A stretch of 47,489 nt of DNA from an uncultured Thermoguttaceae bacterium (lineage in GTDB: Bacteria; Planctomycetota; Planctomycetia; Pirellulales; Thermoguttaceae). The notes under the pieces were generated by a model. The model did no database searches and was not told the origin of the DNA. It saw nothing but the letters and a program-made list of their open reading frames with translations. The stretch is taken from NCBI GenBank assembly GCA_938042245.1, contig CALIRO010000026.1:1-47489 (forward strand). Reading direction: 5' to 3'. Below, in pieces: positions 16,835 to 24,431 of the stretch. The position numbers and the translations under genes were made by a program. Position 1 is the first letter of the stretch. Each line of letters starts with the position of its first letter.

Positions 16835-17818
16835 ATGAGGTACAGTTGGTGGCTGAAGGTGATGATGGTGTTGGTATTGGCCGGTTGGCTCAGCACGGAC
16901 CGACTATGGGCAGACGAACAACAGGAGCATCCGAAGGATAAACCGCCGGTGGTAAAAGAAAAACCGGACAAACCCCCAATTTGGGAAAAGGAAAAGCCTC
17001 CGCTTTGGGAGAAAGGAAAACCTGAAAAGCCTCCTCTGGAAAAGCCTCCGCTTTGGGAGAAAGGAAAACCTGAAAAGCCTCCTCTGGAAAAGCCTCCGCT
17101 TTGGGAGAAAGGAAAACCTGAAAAGCCTCCTCTGGAAAAGCCTCCGGTTTGGGAAAAGGAAAAACCGGAAAAGCCTCCGTTCCTAAAGGAGAAGCCGGAA
17201 AAACCTCCGGTTTGGGAAAAGGAGCGTTCCGGTCCACGGGAAAAGGCTGCTTGGGATGAACCCGATCGACCTCGGGGCCAGCAGGAGCGTCCGGATCGGC
17301 CCGAGAGACTCATTCGGGAAAAGCCGGATCGGCCGCCTCGGCCTGAGGGAAAACTCGACCGGGAACGAGAAGAAGGGCATCGGCCAAGGGTTCCAGAGCG
17401 ACCGGATCGGCCAGAGCGACCCGGTCGCCCAGAACGGCCTCCGGTGGGCCCACCAGAAGGACCGCCCGGTCCGCCTATGCCTCCTCGGCCCGATTGGGAA
17501 CGCCTCCAACGGGCTGATCCGGAAATGTATCGACTGCTTCGGGCCGATGAAGAACTGGAAGAACAAACGCATCGGCTAGCCATGCAATATCGCCGGGCGC
17601 CGGATGCCGAAAAGCAGCATATCCGGAAGGAATTGGAATCCCTGGTGGCCAAACACTTTGAGGTCCGGCAGGAGCGTCGGCTGTTGGAGGTGCGTCGGCT
17701 GGAGGAAGAGCTCCGCCGGCTCCGGGAAACCATTGAACGCCGGCAAGCCCACCGCGAAGAGATTATCGAGCATCGCCTTCGGGAATTGCTTGGCCTGGAG
17801 GAAGCACTCCGGTTCTAA
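16835..17818 (+). CDS. Secreted Lys/Pro/Glu-rich repeat protein with C-terminal coiled coil
   Basis: A 327-residue protein with a signal peptide (VMMVLVLAGWLSTDRLWA) followed by about 190 residues of charged, Pro-rich repeats: first KPPLWEKGKPEKPPLE, three perfect copies, then looser variants, and then DRPERP-like arginine repeats. The last 110 residues (about 215-327) form a long charged helix with LEEELRRLRETIERRQ, probably a coiled coil. The Pro-rich part is probably extended and spans or contacts the cell wall or periplasm. The ATG follows CAGGAGGGC, about 11 bases upstream. The long Ser/Arg-rich antisense frame at 16816-17733 is a shadow of these repeats. I recognise no family. Confidence 0.8.
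   Translation: MRYSWWLKVMMVLVLAGWLSTDRLWADEQQEHPKDKPPVVKEKPDKPPIWEKEKPPLWEKGKPEKPPLEKPPLWEKGKPEKPPLEKPPLWEKGKPEKPPLEKPPVWEKEKPEKPPFLKEKPEKPPVWEKERSGPREKAAWDEPDRPRGQQERPDRPERLIREKPDRPPRPEGKLDREREEGHRPRVPERPDRPERPGRPERPPVGPPEGPPGPPMPPRPDWERLQRADPEMYRLLRADEELEEQTHRLAMQYRRAPDAEKQHIRKELESLVAKHFEVRQERRLLEVRRLEEELRRLRETIERRQAHREEIIEHRLRELLGLEEALRF
16994..17137 (+). repeat. Three perfect 48-bp tandem repeats inside the KP-rich gene
   Basis: Three identical 48-base units at 16994-17041, 17042-17089 and 17090-17137 encode KPPLWEKGKPEKPPLE. Perfect nucleotide identity implies recent slippage or recombination, so copy number may vary between strains. Confidence 0.95.
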
Positions 17819-18225
17819 TTTCGCTCGCAGCGCGGACGTCCCGCCCGGAAACCTGGCAGTGCACACATCCCTGGGCGCATGTGGTGCTATTGGATGTACC
17901 ACCCTCTGTCTGAAGGTAACTAGGTCGCAGCCCGGGCATCGAGCCAGTCTAGCCCACTGGCTCCCAACCTAGGGATGCCCCCCTTGCTTACAACGCCAAT
18001 CCGGGACACCTTCTAACTTACAAGTGTCTCGGAATGGCGTTTTATGTTTTATCAGTACCTGCTGAAAACCGTTCTGTTTCCTGCGAATGGCAACTAGTTG
18101 TTCAAAAGGCATGCAGTTGCCGCAAAAGGCCAGGAAACTCGTTAAAAGTTCTAACTCCTTTAATCAAAAGAGCTTACAAGACCATTTCCTCCACGTTTCG
18201 ACAAGTTTTTTGGGAGACCAAGCAA
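17819..18225. other. Gap with two hairpins before the SDR gene
   Basis: The gap holds GAGCCAGT-loop-ACTGGCTC (17941-17963, perfect eight-base-pair stem) and a larger hairpin at 17992-18041. The SDR frame is open back to 18034, but the hairpin overlaps that candidate start. Nothing else is seen. Confidence 0.45.
17992..18050 (+). terminator. Long hairpin with T-rich tail
   Basis: AACGCCA (17992-17998) pairs with TGGCGTT (18035-18041). Inside this, TCCG pairs with CGGA and GACAC..TT pairs with AAGTGTC with one bulge. A T-rich run TTTTATGTTTT follows. It could terminate the KP-rich gene 174 bp upstream. A structured leader for the SDR gene is the alternative. Confidence 0.55.
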
Positions 18226-19002
18226 ATGGCTCTCAGTCAAGTGGCTCTGATTACCGGTGGCACCCGGGGGATTGGCTTCGGTATTGCCGAGGCATTGGCT
18301 CGGGAAGGGTTGGATTTGGCCCTCTGCGGGGTTCGACCGCCCGAAGCAGTGGCGGAGGTTGTAGCCCGACTGCAAGCACTAGGTAGGCAAGTGGCCTATT
18401 TTCAAGCGGATGTAGCTCAGGGTCCCGACCGGGCCAAACTGGTTCAGCAGGTCCGAAACCGCTTTGGCCGACTGCATGTGCTGGTCAACAATGCCGGTAT
18501 TGCCCCTACCGTCCGGGCCGACCTGCTCGAAGCCACCGAAGAAAGTTTTGATCAGGTCCTGGCCGTCAATCTGAAAGCTCCCTATTTCCTTACCCAACAG
18601 GTGGCCCACTGGATGATCCGACAGCGTCAGGAGGACCCCAGCTATCAAGGGACCATTGTCAATATTGGATCGATTTCGGCCACGGTGGTTTCGGTGAATC
18701 GGGGGGAATATTGTATCTCCAAAGCTGGATTGGCGATGGCCAGCCAATTGTGGGCGGTTCGGTTGGCCGAGTTCGGTATCCGGGTTTATGAGGTTCGGCC
18801 TGGCATTATTCAGACGGATATGACGGCGCCGGTGCGGGCGAAATACGATCGGCTTTTGGGCCAGGGACTTTGTGTCGAGGCCCGATGGGGCCAACCAGAG
18901 GATGTGGGTCGGGCAGTGGCCATGCTGGTTCGGGGCGATCTACCGTATAGTCCCGGGCAGGTGCTGCTAGTGGATGGGGGGCTAACCATCCCCCGGCTTT
19001 GA
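18226..19002 (+). CDS. Short-chain dehydrogenase/reductase (FabG-like)
   Basis: A 258-residue NAD(P)-dependent oxidoreductase with a Rossmann fold. The cofactor loop is TGGTRGIG (residues 10-17), NNAG follows in the middle, and the catalytic Tyr and Lys are Y162 and K166 in YCISK. The C-terminus reads GQVLLVDGGLTI, the usual SDR ending. The upstream reading frame is open to 18034, but ATG at 18226 follows GGGAGACC and matches the family N-terminus. The 3-ketoacyl-ACP reductase branch is a good guess, but the substrate cannot be read from the sequence and no fab gene is adjacent. Confidence 0.88.
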   Translation: MALSQVALITGGTRGIGFGIAEALAREGLDLALCGVRPPEAVAEVVARLQALGRQVAYFQADVAQGPDRAKLVQQVRNRFGRLHVLVNNAGIAPTVRADLLEATEESFDQVLAVNLKAPYFLTQQVAHWMIRQRQEDPSYQGTIVNIGSISATVVSVNRGEYCISKAGLAMASQLWAVRLAEFGIRVYEVRPGIIQTDMTAPVRAKYDRLLGQGLCVEARWGQPEDVGRAVAMLVRGDLPYSPGQVLLVDGGLTIPRL

Positions 19003-19548
19003 TCCCCACTAAAGTGTTACAAAGACTTACTCTCTTAGGGGCCTTACGGATTGGGGCAGGGTAAAACTGCTCTTTTCAGAGGTTCCCCCGGCAAAGGGCT
19101 GCTCTAAGACTGGCTGGGGGAAGGAGAGGCTCCAGAATGTTTTGTCTATTTTTTCTATATTTATTAATCTCTGTAGATTATCCAAATTATGGAAGAGAAG
19201 GCCCAGGATCGTCCGTCAGCCTGAAAAAACAGGCAATTTATGCAGGGATTACCTATCGATTTGAAGGGATTGGGGGAGAAAGACCGATCTAGCCAAGGAG
19301 TTATTCCCTCCCGGATGGTTTTTTGGCAAAGCCTGTGTCGGTTTATCCCTCCGAAGGGGTAGGGTGGACCGGGCATCCCACCAGATACTACTACTAGTGG
19401 TATGGGAATCCCCCTTCCAATTACCGACCCGTTCCTATCCCGATTAGTAGCCTATCCCCAGGGGGTACCGGGGTGGCCGGCGAAAAACTATTCGGGGTTA
19501 CCGCGAACCGATAACACCCCTTACTTCCTTCCGTGTAGCCGACCTGCC
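19003..19548. other. Gap without a convincing gene
   Basis: The first part is moderately AT-rich (about 19140-19200) and may contain a promoter. The reading frame of the downstream protease is open back to 19402, but that extension has no family resemblance. I see no other feature. Confidence 0.4.
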
Positions 19549-20919
19549 ATGAAGGTTTCTACTTTTGAGATGCGGATCTGGTGGGTAGCGGTGGTTGGGA
19601 TATGGGTTTGGGCTGTGGCATGGCAAGCCCTTGCTGCCGAAACCTCCTCCAGCCGATTGTCCCCTATCGTTCGCGCAGTCCAACGTGCCCGGCCAGCAGT
19701 GGTCAATATCCGGGGGGAAAAAACGCTCCCGGTGTCCGAGGCCTCTGGCAATGGGGTCGAAGGCGCCCGACGGGTCAACGGCATGGGAACCGGCGTGGCC
19801 ATTGACCCCCGAGGCTATATCCTGACCAACCATCATGTTATTGACGGGGTAAAGGAAATCCAGGTTACCCTGGCCGACGGCAACCGCTATATCGCCAAAC
19901 TGATCGCCCGGGATGCGGAAACGGATCTAGCCATCATCAAAATCGATCCACCCACGCCGATGGCCGTCATCCCGATTGGTCGGTCCGATGAACTTTTGCC
20001 TGGGGAGACCGTGATTGCGGTGGGCAATGCCTACGGCTATGAGCACACGGTAACCCGAGGGATTATTAGCGCCCTGCACCGGGCCGTCCAAGTTTCCGAA
20101 GCGCAATTTTATGAGGATCTCATTCAAACCGATGCCAGCATCAATCCGGGCAATTCGGGCGGGCCCTTGCTCAACGAAGACGGGGAGATGATCGGCATTA
20201 ATGTGGCGGTGCGAGCCGGGGCACAGGGCATCGGATTTGCTATTCCAGTCAATAAAGCCATGGAGGCTGCTAGTCGCCTTCTGGCCGAATATACCCAACA
20301 GCACGCATGGCATGGGCTGAAGGTGGCTGAATTGCCCGGCCAAGAAGGGGTTCGGGTTGAAGCGGTGGAGGAAGGCAGCCCGGCGGCTCAAGCAGGAGTG
20401 CAACCCGGGGATCGGATCACGGCTGTCGGCAGCGAAAAAATCCGCCTGGCGCTGGACTTTTACCGGATGTTTCTAGAGGCAAAACCGGGCCAGCAGGTTC
20501 CGTTGCTGATCCAGCGCGGCAGCCAGACCCAACAACTGACGGTGGCTTTGGCGCCGCATCCCCGATATAGCGGCCCCAGTGGGGTCATCTGGGAAACCTT
20601 GGGCCTAGAGTTGAAGCCGATCCCACCAGAAACCTTCAAACAGCAATATAAAACCCGGTATCGGGGAGGTTTGCTGGTGGCTGCCGTGCGCCCCAATAGC
20701 CCTGCTGCCGAACAAGGCATCCTGCCCGGCGATGTGCTGGTCGGCATGCACATCTGGGAGACCATTTCCCTGGAAAATGTCCTGTATGTACTCCAGCGGC
20801 CTGATCTGGCACGAATCAGCCCGGTGAAATTCTATGTTCTGCGGGGTCAGGAAACGCTGTACGGCTATTTGCCGGTAACCAGCAAAGTAGCCCAAACCTC
20901 TGCCCGCTCTTCGCAATAA
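19549..20919 (+). CDS. HtrA/DegP-type periplasmic serine protease
   Basis: A 456-residue S1C protease that degrades or refolds damaged proteins in the periplasm. It starts with a membrane-anchoring or signal segment (WWVAVVGIWVWAVAWQALAA, about 11-30). The catalytic triad is visible: H96 in TNHHVIDG, D126 in ETDLAIIKI and S203 in NPGNSGGPL. Two PDZ domains follow (about 275-355 with SPAAQAGVQPGDRI, and about 370-450 with SPAAEQGILPGDVL). No good ribosome site precedes the ATG at 19549, chosen because it starts the signal segment. It stands alone, with the ECF sigma pair about 3 kb upstream. Confidence 0.93.
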   Translation: MKVSTFEMRIWWVAVVGIWVWAVAWQALAAETSSSRLSPIVRAVQRARPAVVNIRGEKTLPVSEASGNGVEGARRVNGMGTGVAIDPRGYILTNHHVIDGVKEIQVTLADGNRYIAKLIARDAETDLAIIKIDPPTPMAVIPIGRSDELLPGETVIAVGNAYGYEHTVTRGIISALHRAVQVSEAQFYEDLIQTDASINPGNSGGPLLNEDGEMIGINVAVRAGAQGIGFAIPVNKAMEAASRLLAEYTQQHAWHGLKVAELPGQEGVRVEAVEEGSPAAQAGVQPGDRITAVGSEKIRLALDFYRMFLEAKPGQQVPLLIQRGSQTQQLTVALAPHPRYSGPSGVIWETLGLELKPIPPETFKQQYKTRYRGGLLVAAVRPNSPAAEQGILPGDVLVGMHIWETISLENVLYVLQRPDLARISPVKFYVLRGQETLYGYLPVTSKVAQTSARSSQ

Positions 20920-21213
20920 GGCTTCTTTGGGCCTAAAATGGTATTCCCCCGAATGAATTGGGGGACTTCTGCCCCGGAGCCATTTTTTCCTAGAATGGCC
21001 TAGCCTTATTTTTTTCTCTTCTGGAGGGATTAAGGGGCTTGTTGGCTTGGCGGCAGGGGTTGGATGCTTCGAAGGAAGGCAAAATAACACAGATGATGGC
21101 CAAAAGAGGTTGGCACGTGGGAGGTTTGGCTTCTTTGGCGGGAGAGCGGATGGTTCTGGATGTCCGAAATGGTACACTAAGAAAAGATGCGAACCCCAGG
21201 AGGGAACCGGAAG

Positions 21214-22785
21214 ATGGTCCGAACGCGTTTTGCACCGAGTCCGACCGGATATTTGCATATTGGCGGGGTGCGTACGGCGCTATTTAACTGGCTGTTTACC
21301 CGTCAGCATGGCGGCCAATTTGTTTTGCGGATCGACGATACAGATCAACAGCGGCATGTGGAAGAGGCGCTGCGCCCGATTTTGGAGGGTTTGCGTTGGC
21401 TGGGCATTGACTGGGATGAGGGACCGGATGTCGGCGGGCCGTATGCGCCGTATTATCAATCGCAGCGATTGGAAATTTACCAGAAGGCGGTGCAGCGCCT
21501 GTTGGCTGTTGGGGCGGCCTACCGGGACTATGCTCGGCCCGAGGAGTTGCAGGCGGAGCGGGAAGCAGCCCAGCGGGAAAACCGCCCCTTCGTCTATAGC
21601 CGACGTTGGATGGCCGAAACCCCAGACGATGCGCGCCGATTTGAGGCCCAAGGGCGGCAGGCGGTAGTTCGGTTGAAGATGCCGCGGCAGGGCAAACTCG
21701 TGATTCAGGATCTGATTCGTGGTCCGGTGGAGTTTGACTGGGCACAGGAGCAAGATCATGTCATCCAACGGGCTGACGGTACCTGCCTGTATCATTTGGC
21801 CAGCGTGGTGGATGACTATGAGTTTCGGATTACCCATGTGATTCGAGCGGAGGAACATTTGTCGAATACACCCCGGCAGGTCTTCATTGCCCAAGCCCTT
21901 GGGTATCCTTTGCCCCAGTATGCGCATCTGCCCTTTGTGGCCGAGCCAGGAAGCCGCGTCAAACTCAGTAAACGCAAACTGGAGAAATACCTGAAAAATA
22001 AGGAGTTTGCCGAGCGGGTCGAACATGGCCGACGGATCGCCGCCCGCCTGGGACTGCCCACCGATCTAGAAACGTTTAATCCGGTGGTGGTGGATTTTTA
22101 TCGACAGGTGGGCTATCTCCCGGAGGCCATCGTGAATTACTTGGCCCTTTTAGGCTGGTCGCTGGATGACAAGCGGGAACTATTTACCAGAGAAGAACTG
22201 ATCCGGTATTTTTCGCTGGAAGCGGTCAACAAAGCCCCGGCCAGTTTTGACCCGCAAAAACTTTGGGCCTTTCAGGATCGGTACATGCGGGCGGTGCCGA
22301 TCGACAAAAAGGTGGAGTTGGTCCTTCCGTATCTCCAGAAAGTCGGATGGGTGCCGACGCCGTGTCCGGATTGGCTACGGGCCAAAATCGCTCAGATCCT
22401 TCAGGCAGCCGGCGACCGGATCAAAGTGGCCGGGGACATCCTGGATTATGGCTATTTCTTTGTGCCGGACGACCGGCTGGAATACGATCCAGCGGCTGTG
22501 GAAAAACGTTTACGTATCCCGGGTACCGCCGATCGGCTCCGGCGGTTTTCCCAGCTATTGGCTCAAGCGGAACCGTTTGAGCCAGCCCGGCTGGAAGCCC
22601 TCACCCATCAGTTCGTCCAAACCGAAGGGATCAAACTGGCTGACATCATCCATGCGCTCCGAGTGGCGGTAACGGGCACGACCATCGGCCTGGGCATGTT
22701 CGACGCCTTGGCCATCCTCGGCCGAACCTCTTGCCTGGCCCGGATCGAACGCGCCTTACAATACGCCTTGGAACAACGCCCTTGA
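21214..22785 (+). CDS. gltX: Glutamyl-tRNA synthetase
   Basis: This class I enzyme charges tRNA(Glu). The 523-residue chain has the HIGH-type motif as HIGG (starting at H15 in APSPTGYLHIGG) and the KMSKS-type motif as KLSKR at 250-254. GluRS normally continues after KLSKR with a short HGA-type turn, but here about 36 residues (255-290, KLEKYLKNKEF to ETFNP) intervene before VVVDFYRQVGYLPEAIVNYL. This is an insertion or lineage-specific feature. The ATG at 21214 has AGGAGGG about ten bases upstream; the ATG at 21187 does not. Its 3' end overlaps a CRISPR-like repeat. Confidence 0.95.
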   Translation: MVRTRFAPSPTGYLHIGGVRTALFNWLFTRQHGGQFVLRIDDTDQQRHVEEALRPILEGLRWLGIDWDEGPDVGGPYAPYYQSQRLEIYQKAVQRLLAVGAAYRDYARPEELQAEREAAQRENRPFVYSRRWMAETPDDARRFEAQGRQAVVRLKMPRQGKLVIQDLIRGPVEFDWAQEQDHVIQRADGTCLYHLASVVDDYEFRITHVIRAEEHLSNTPRQVFIAQALGYPLPQYAHLPFVAEPGSRVKLSKRKLEKYLKNKEFAERVEHGRRIAARLGLPTDLETFNPVVVDFYRQVGYLPEAIVNYLALLGWSLDDKRELFTREELIRYFSLEAVNKAPASFDPQKLWAFQDRYMRAVPIDKKVELVLPYLQKVGWVPTPCPDWLRAKIAQILQAAGDRIKVAGDILDYGYFFVPDDRLEYDPAAVEKRLRIPGTADRLRRFSQLLAQAEPFEPARLEALTHQFVQTEGIKLADIIHALRVAVTGTTIGLGMFDALAILGRTSCLARIERALQYALEQRP

Positions 22786-22879
22786 TGGAAAAAATCTCGA
22801 TCATCGTAGCTGGCCGGGGAAAGCCGCCATGGCGGGATGGGGCGTAACAACGCCCCTGATGGAAAGAATCTCGATCATC
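22770..22879 (+). CRISPR. Two-unit CRISPR-like repeat (orphan, tentative)
   Basis: A 36-base unit, ending TCTCGATCATC, occurs at 22770-22805 and again at 22844-22879 with only three mismatches, separated by 38 bases of unrelated sequence. The core is AACAACGCCCCTGATGGAAA. Repeat length and spacing fit CRISPR architecture. However, there are only two units, the first overlaps the end of gltX, the usual ATTGAAAC-type repeat end is absent, and no cas gene is in the window. It may be a degenerate array or simply a local duplication. Confidence 0.35.
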
Positions 22880-23035
22880 TAAGGTTCTTTGTGGTATTGG
22901 AGTGAAATTCCCCGGCTCCACAAGCGGGGATAAGGGGTTCGCCTACGAAGAACAACAGTCCAGCAACGCCTGGGAAATCAGGGATTTGGCAGGGTGAGTC
23001 ATTTTCTTTCATGAAGGACTTGAAGGAACCGTTGA

Positions 23036-24226
23036 ATGCAATGGGAAACGCCAGCGACATATGAATTTTTGATCCCTGGTCGGATTATCTTTGGCTGGGG
23101 GCGGCGTCAGGAGGTAGGCCGATGGGCGGCTCAGCTGGGACGCCGAGCCACCATCATTTACGGCAGCCCGCTATTTGCCCAGCAGGGGCTGCTGGACGAA
23201 TTGGCCGAGCGGCTCTGCCACGACGGCGTTACCACGCTCCGGATGGAGCGGATTGAGCATGAGCCGTTGGTGGCCGATGTGGATCGGCTAGCCCAACTGC
23301 TTCGCCAAGACGGGGTGGGGCCGGGGGATCTTTTGGTGGCCGTCGGCGGCGGATCAGCCATCGACCTGGCCAAAGCGGTGGCCGCTATGGCCGTCCAGCC
23401 GGAGGGCCTTTCGGTGCAGGAGTATTTAGAAGGCGTGGGCCGGGGTTACCAGCTCCGCCAGCCGCCGCTGCCGGTTTTGGCCATGCCCACCACCGCCGGC
23501 ACCGGCGCGGAAGCCACCAAAAATGCGGTCATCTCCTCGTATGATCCGCCGTTTAAACGGAGCTTGCGGGACGATCGACTTATGCCTCGGCTGGCCGTGG
23601 TGGATCCGGAACTTACGGTGAGTGTGCCGGCGGCTGTAACGGCAGCCAGCGGTATGGACGCCATCACCCAACTGATCGAAAGCTATATTTCCCGCCGAGC
23701 ACAGCCGATCCCCCAGGCCCTATGTGTGCAGGGACTTCAGATGGGCTGGTCGGCCCTGCCAGTGGCATTTCGGAATCCGACGGATCGGCAGGCGCGAAGC
23801 CGGATGGCCCATGCGGCCCTGCTATCGGGTATGGCTCTAGCCAATTCCGGGCTGGGCTTGGCCCATGGGGTGGCCGCCGCCTTGGGCGTTCATGCGCAGG
23901 TGCCGCATGGCTTGGCCTGTGCCATGCTGCTGCCAACGGCCCTTCGGGTAAACGCTCAGGTTCGGCAAATCGAACTGGCCGACTTGGCCCACCTGGTGCT
24001 TCGTCTCCCAGGCCCCCTTTCTGCCGAAGCGGCGGTGCAGGCCCTGATCGAGGCGGTTGAAGAACTTTGTATCCAGTTGGGTCTGCCCCAGCGGTTAAGC
24101 CAGGTGGGTGTGCGCCCGGAGCAAATCCCAGCCATTGTGCAAGACTCCTACGGCAGCAGCATGAAAGGTAACCCACGGGATGTCCCCGAGGCGGAACTGG
24201 CCGCCCTGCTGGAAGCGCTCCTGTAG
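23036..24226 (+). CDS. Iron-containing (group III) alcohol dehydrogenase
   Basis: A 396-residue NAD(P)-dependent oxidoreductase. The glycine-rich cofactor segment is AVGGGSAIDLAKAVAA (about 101-116), and AMPTTAGTGAEAT matches the family. The metal-binding region includes GMDAITQLIESYIS and a C-terminal stretch, GLAHGVAAALGVHAQVPHG, with the expected histidines. The substrate is unresolved: lactaldehyde/1,2-propanediol, butanol and hydroxybutyrate dehydrogenases all look like this. The ATG follows GAAGGAACC. It is not tightly linked to either neighbour. Confidence 0.92.
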   Translation: MQWETPATYEFLIPGRIIFGWGRRQEVGRWAAQLGRRATIIYGSPLFAQQGLLDELAERLCHDGVTTLRMERIEHEPLVADVDRLAQLLRQDGVGPGDLLVAVGGGSAIDLAKAVAAMAVQPEGLSVQEYLEGVGRGYQLRQPPLPVLAMPTTAGTGAEATKNAVISSYDPPFKRSLRDDRLMPRLAVVDPELTVSVPAAVTAASGMDAITQLIESYISRRAQPIPQALCVQGLQMGWSALPVAFRNPTDRQARSRMAHAALLSGMALANSGLGLAHGVAAALGVHAQVPHGLACAMLLPTALRVNAQVRQIELADLAHLVLRLPGPLSAEAAVQALIEAVEELCIQLGLPQRLSQVGVRPEQIPAIVQDSYGSSMKGNPRDVPEAELAALLEALL

Positions 24227-24431
24227 GCTCTGGAATCCGCTATGGTGTTCTTCTGACCGAACAATGTAACGAAGATTCCTACGCTGAGGCTCTTCTGGAA
24301 CCAGCGCGCAGATTTGCCTGGGCGGGGAAATCTTATGCTGGGAGTCTGGACAGCAGCAATGGGTTTGCCAAAATAATGCATCATGGGATGAGGTTGGTCC
24401 TGCAGCGTCTCTTTTTCTAAGGAGTTGAATC

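Noticed and set aside
16816..17733. Minus-strand Ser/Arg/Gly-rich frame of 305 residues
   Set aside because: It is exactly the antisense of the KP-rich repeats; repetitive GC-rich DNA keeps several frames open.
18034..18225. N-terminal extension of the SDR protein
   Set aside because: The extension starts inside a terminator-like hairpin, lacks a ribosome site and does not resemble the SDR family N-terminus.
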